Part shown: positions 53,157-59,100 of the stretch, piece after piece
How the letters are laid out: every line of letters starts with the position of its first letter
Numbering within the stretch: the stretch's first letter is position 1
NCBI GenBank assembly: GCA_033980235.1
Contig: CM067072.1
Location: forward strand, 23,129,047 to 23,193,046
Direction: 5' to 3'
DNA from: Diadema setosum
Lineage: Eukaryota; Echinodermata; Echinoidea; Diadematoida; Diadematidae
Length of the DNA stretch: 64,000 nt
The notes under the pieces: model-generated
Told to the model about the DNA's origin: nothing
What the model saw: the letters and a program-made list of their open reading frames with translations, nothing else
Databases searched by the model: none
Program-made: the position numbers and the translations under genes

Positions 53157-56100
53157 CTTGTGTTCAGACTATTCACAAAAGAAAAAAGTATTGTTGGTCA
53201 TCATTTTGTTTGACTGTCATTAGATCCAAAGTTCATAAAATATTTGCATATTTCAGTTAGGGGAACCTAAGTACCTTTCCTTTTTTTTTTCAGATTGTCC
53301 ATACGACCAAGATAAGTTCTGATAATGTAGAGGTCACGCTTACGAGCGTGGAGAGCGGCAGCATCTTAGCGACTCTCGTGGTGGAGGTCTTCGGTGACAA
53401 TGCTGAAAGCTTGGCGCAGACTATTCGAGACACAGATTTCTCAACTCTCAGTGATGGTACCACAACTTACACTATAACGGAGGTTCAGATCGATGGTAAG
53501 GCAAAGCCACGCCCAACAACGTGCTTTTTTTATTTTGTTTTGTTTTGTTTTGTTTTGTTATGTGCTTATGATTATATCTGGCATGGAATTTGTTGAAGTT
53601 TTGTTTGCAACACCTACTTTCTGGATAAAAGTGAAATGTTTGGAGTGAAAATTTTTGAATGCCCAATAAAAGAATCAATATTTATGACCACAAATTGATG
53701 TTTTCATGCTAAGTATCAACTTGACCTTTCCAGACACTGAAGATTTCTTTATTTCACTGAACATAATAATTGAACGTCAAAATGAGAACATTCATTGGAT
53801 AAAATGATAAATCTCGTGAAGAAAGTTTATGTTCCATAATCATAAGAAACAATATTTGCATATGTCACTTCAATATACGACTCGTATTCACTAGGAGTAT
53901 TTATGAGGAACACGCAGTATTCAAACACGCAAAATTTGACATATATTATTCGTATAGGCGTTAAAGACCGTTTATCGGCAAGTTGCATGTCAATACGAAA
54001 ACTCGATTGTATGTATTGTGTTCAATGATCTGTCCTTCCCAAATGGATGAAAATCCATACTTGTACAGCTTCGTATTATTTATTGTTTTCTTGATGGAAA
54101 TAAATAAACAATTGAATTGAATTGAATTGAATTGAATTGAATTGAATTGAACTTAGTTGAGTTCAGTTGAGTTCAGTTGAAGTTAGTAGAATTGAATTGA
54201 ATTGAATTGTTATTTAAACTGTGCTCCCAGGTGAAACCGTCTTTGCAGAAAGTCCGCTCTCTATATCCGCCATCATTGGAATAGTTTTCGGCGTGTTGTC
54301 CGCCGTGCTCTTGCTAGGGTTCTGTGGCTGTTGTTGCTGCGTGATGCATGCAAGAACTATGAAGGCTAAAGCACGTCTGCCGTAAGTAGACACATTTTTA
54401 GTTCCTTTTATAACACTGGTGACATTTTACTCACTCACCCAATAACACTTCAAACTGTCAAAAGTGGGTAGTTTTATGACGCTTTTCTCACCGGTAGATT
54501 TTCTAAGCTATAAACGTTCATCCAACATCTATACGTACAATACATGTGATATAATATCATGACATATTTGAAACATATATCGGATTCAAGATTCTTTTCC
54601 ATTGAGAGCTGCTGGAGCTTATGTTTGTGTACTGTAAAATTGCCATGATTTAATGTGTCAAAAGAAAAGGAAATGTTCTGTGTTTCATTTGTGTTGTTGC
54701 TTGTTTCCACGAGAAATTTTTAGACTGACCCTTTTCTGTCTATTTGGCAAGACAGTGACCAATGGACTTTGAGAATAATATCACAACTTTGCATTTATTT
54801 AACATCCAGCCTTCATTTTATCCATCTGTCATTAATTTACCTTCGAAAAAAGCCTTTAGTTAATGTTTTCTGGCAGGCATCTTGGCAGTCCCAAATGCAA
54901 ACTCATGTCTCGCGTCTCTTCTTTCTGAGGAATCCCATGCATTTTAGCTAAAGATGAGGCATCACTATCTTCCTTCTATAAGAAATAAACCTTGAACAAC
55001 TGCTTGACTCTAATAACTATCCCATTGGTAGTGATAACAGATATTCAATTTGTATTCATGGGCAGTTATAGTTTAGGAAGAACATACTCCAGATATTATA
55101 GATCATTATGTAGATTCGATTTCATTTCTATCACACTAAAAGAGCACTTTACTTAAAAAACCTTCTTTAGAAGGAAATTGAAATAATGTTGATCTCAGCA
55201 ACCATGGCAGGTAAAGGAAATGGAAACATAGTATAGGAATGAAATTGATAATGATAGAAATGAAGAATTGTTAATAGAGGTTTTCCTGGCCAATTTCGCA
55301 CCTTTTTCAATCCAATTCCTTCGTGTCCTTATTGCTGCTTTTAATAGCAAAGTTTAGCATAGATGACATGTTCGGCATTTCAATTTTATGATCGTTTCAT
55401 TCATCTTCATTTTGGAGCATTCAGTTTACTTCTAACTAACTCGCATAAGACCAGCACCATTTCACTATTCGTTCATTCAATTTAAAATGATGTACGATAG
55501 TCACGTGATCACGCATATGGTGCGCTCGTTCATTCAAATTCAATTTTGGGCATCCAATGTAACATGTTCTGCAGTCAATTTAGCAGACACGTTTATGCTT
55601 TTGTTCTTTTTTATTTTCTTTCATCATAGTTATTGTTTTGTGAGCATCATAGCATTTCATGTTTTCTTATTCATTTCGGTTTTTTACGAGTGTGTCCATG
55701 GTGTCGGTCAGTTCTCGGAAGTCATGTTTTTGATCCTCAAATGTTTCTATAATTCTTTCTCTGTCTTCTTGAGATATACACTCTACGTCTGTATCTAACC
55801 TGTGCTGTTATATCTGTAAAAAGATGAAGTTGATCTATAGTATACTGGTACATGTAGGCCTACAATGACATGTATGAAAGAAAAGGGGCGTTACAGAACA
55901 ACCAACTCGAGTTATATACGATCAAATATTACTGCTTAACCATGTTAACAGTATGTGGATGAAACCAAAGGTGACATGAAAATACACGCTTAAATGCTCT
56001 CACCTGTAAAAAAAAAAAAAAAAAAAAAAATAGTAACATGACGTGACTTTGAATGAATATGTTTGGAATATGACCGCTCATTCGCGAAATTGAATGACTC

Positions 56101-59100
56101 AAATATCATTTTCGGAGAGTGACGACGAATTTGAATGAATGTTATGTAGAGTACCAGCCAATTTGAGTGCCGTTTTTACGAATTCAAAAGTCACATGTGC
56201 AAATGTCATTGATCGAAATGCTATAATGAACGCACAAGCTGCAATTTTGCAAGACAGACTGAGCGATGACGAGGGTTTTTGGTTAATTAAATGAACCTAC
56301 TCTCAAATGGACTGACAAAAGAGCGAAACTGGCCTATAATTTTTTTTCTTGATTCAATGACACAACGTGTCGTAACCTTCTTACCTGAAATGATGCCACA
56401 TTGATTAAACCAGAGCTTTGAAGATTATGACATTTGAGTAGATTGCCCAATTTCCATCAAACTTCACTACTGTGGCCTGTATTGTTTATGCATTCACTGA
56501 TCTGAAAAAAAAATCCCAATCATCATTCAATATTTATGTTGTATAATGTCCAATATTCTTTAACTAACTCCAACAGGGTAAGGGAGTTTGTACCTTTCCA
56601 AACCGACGGTGGCGCTTTCCACGCGCACTTCGTGGATGACGAAGATGATCGGTCGTCCTTCGACAGCCGCCAGGCTGCTATGCATAGGGCTATCCGTCAC
56701 ATCCAGCAAGATCGTCACTCTGTGGCTGGATCTGAGTCAAGCATTGTCAGAAATGCCTACCATGACAGGGTGAGGCTCCACTCTGAAGAGATTAAAACAA
56801 TTATTTTCTCATTGTGTTCAAAAGCCCTGCTCTCCTACACACTTTAGATTTAATGAAGTCATTTTTTGTAAAGATTATGTTTGTCCGGTTCCTTGCAATC
56901 TTGCAGTTTCTGTGATAGGATTTCTTCCCTTTTTCTAATGCAGTAAGAAAACTCATCAATACTATTTTTCAAAAAGGTCTGTACAAAATTACTAGAGTTT
57001 GGAAATCGATTTGGTCAACTGTGACTGGTGTTAAGCATTGGAAACAAATTTCTTTTTTTTTTTTCTTTTTTTTTCTATTTCAATTTCTCTCATCAATACA
57101 ACGACATTCCATATAAATGGTCAAAATAATATAAACTATACAAGACATAGCAATTAATGTCAAAGAAAACTTTAAACTGATTTGATAGAAATCTTATCTA
57201 AAACAATGACAGTGTTACACAAACAAACACAAATACACACACATGCATTTAAGCAGAGAAAGAGAGTCCAAACATGACTGTTGCAAAAGTTTACTAAAGG
57301 CTGTTTTTTTTATTGCAAAATTCATCTTAAAGCATCAACTTCTTGAGCTTAAGGATATTGCAATAATAATGTAGAAAGTCCAGAGTTTTGGGTTACTTCA
57401 TTCAACTTTCCAGCAATGTAGTAATGAATGAACAGGTATCAAAACAATCAAGTCCCTTCGTCTGGTTTTATCACAGCGTCGGCCCCGTGGGAACACCCGA
57501 CGAGGATTCATGGTCCCCTATGTGGCAGACGGCAGCGAAGCTTCCTCGCACTCTTCTCGGGTAAATACCTCCTTTCAGAATAGATGTATGAATCTTTGAT
57601 GTACGAACTGTGTGCATGCATGACAGTGTTTGTGTGTGTCTGTCGAATGTGAATGTTTGCTCATGCTAGATCGAAGGAAATGAGACACGCTCAGAAAAAA
57701 AAATAATAATAATTACCGTCCTGATGGCTACATTTTGATGGGGGGGGGGATTGGATAAGTTAAATGAAATGAATATGTTGTCTTTGATTTTGTTTGTTCT
57801 ACTCCACCAGAGTGAAAGAACTTACAGTTTTAGTTTAATTGATGAAGCAGACTTTCACTGCGCGTTATTAGCTCACCTGAGCCAGAGGCTCAAGTTAACT
57901 ATTGCGATTATTCATTGTCCTGCGTCCGTCGTCGGTCATGTGTCTACGTTGTAGTTAAACTTTGTATATTTGACGGCTTTTCACCACATGTTCACCAAAC
58001 TTGGCGGGTATAGCCTCCCTAATGTGATGCAGGATCTTGATTTGTTCAAATGAGCACCATAACCTCCTTGGGGCCCAAAAGGCCCCAAGCTAAAGATTAT
58101 TTTGCAATTTCCTCCTCTAGAACAAAAAAAAAGTGATAAAGTTTATTGTTAGTGCTAGGGTATTGGGTTTCGGTGACTGTAGAGGGAGTTTCAAGTTTGT
58201 TCTAGAAGGTGGGGGGAGGGGAGGGGGACCCTCAGGGCCGGGGCAAGTTTTCACATTTTCCTCTTCTTCTAGAAAAATGCATAGTCACATTCTCACCAAA
58301 CATGGCAGGTATTCTAACTTGGATGATAGAATGTAAAAACTGGCTGTTAATCAGGTCCAAGCCCCATGGGGCCTTCCCTGAATCTGCCAGAAACAAAAGA
58401 AAGTATACTCACGAATGTACCTTGTATTTACTCGGAGCATTCCTGGTTCTAAAGAAGAATTATTTTTTCTTTAAATATTCTCTTATTTGTACAAAATGAT
58501 GGGGCATCGTACCATATGAAGGGTACCTAGGGAGCCCAGAACCCCCGAATAAGAAAATTTAAACCAAAAAAAAAAAAAAAAAAAAAACTCCTCTTTAAAA
58601 CCTGAAGTGCTCCTAGTTTGTTCATGGCAGATTAAGGGGTTTCCCCTTGAGGTTTGGACCATTATTAACAGCCAGTTTTCACATTTTGATTTTCGAGTGG
58701 TAAGCTTTCTACTAACTTATCTGGTACTATTGCCAGTGTGACAGACTATATTTAAAAGGACACCATAACCTCTTAGAGGTCCTCCAAAGCTCTTGTGTTT
58801 GCTACTCCTGTTCTTCTTGGGTAATAGTTTTCAAGTTTCACGATGGGGCGCTGTGGCATAGCGGATAAAACTTCCGACTCCCGATCGGAGGACCCGAGTT
58901 CGAATCCCGCCATCAAGTGCTTACGTCATTGGACAAGATGTTTTACCCACCATGTCCCCCTCGACACAGGTGTATAAATGGGTACCTGGCAACGCTATCA
59001 ATAGTGTAATAATAATGGCAGGGCCCTCTGATATATAGAGCAGTGGCAACACTGAAGAGGCTACCCTGGGTAAATAAGACCTTATTATATGTTATTATTC

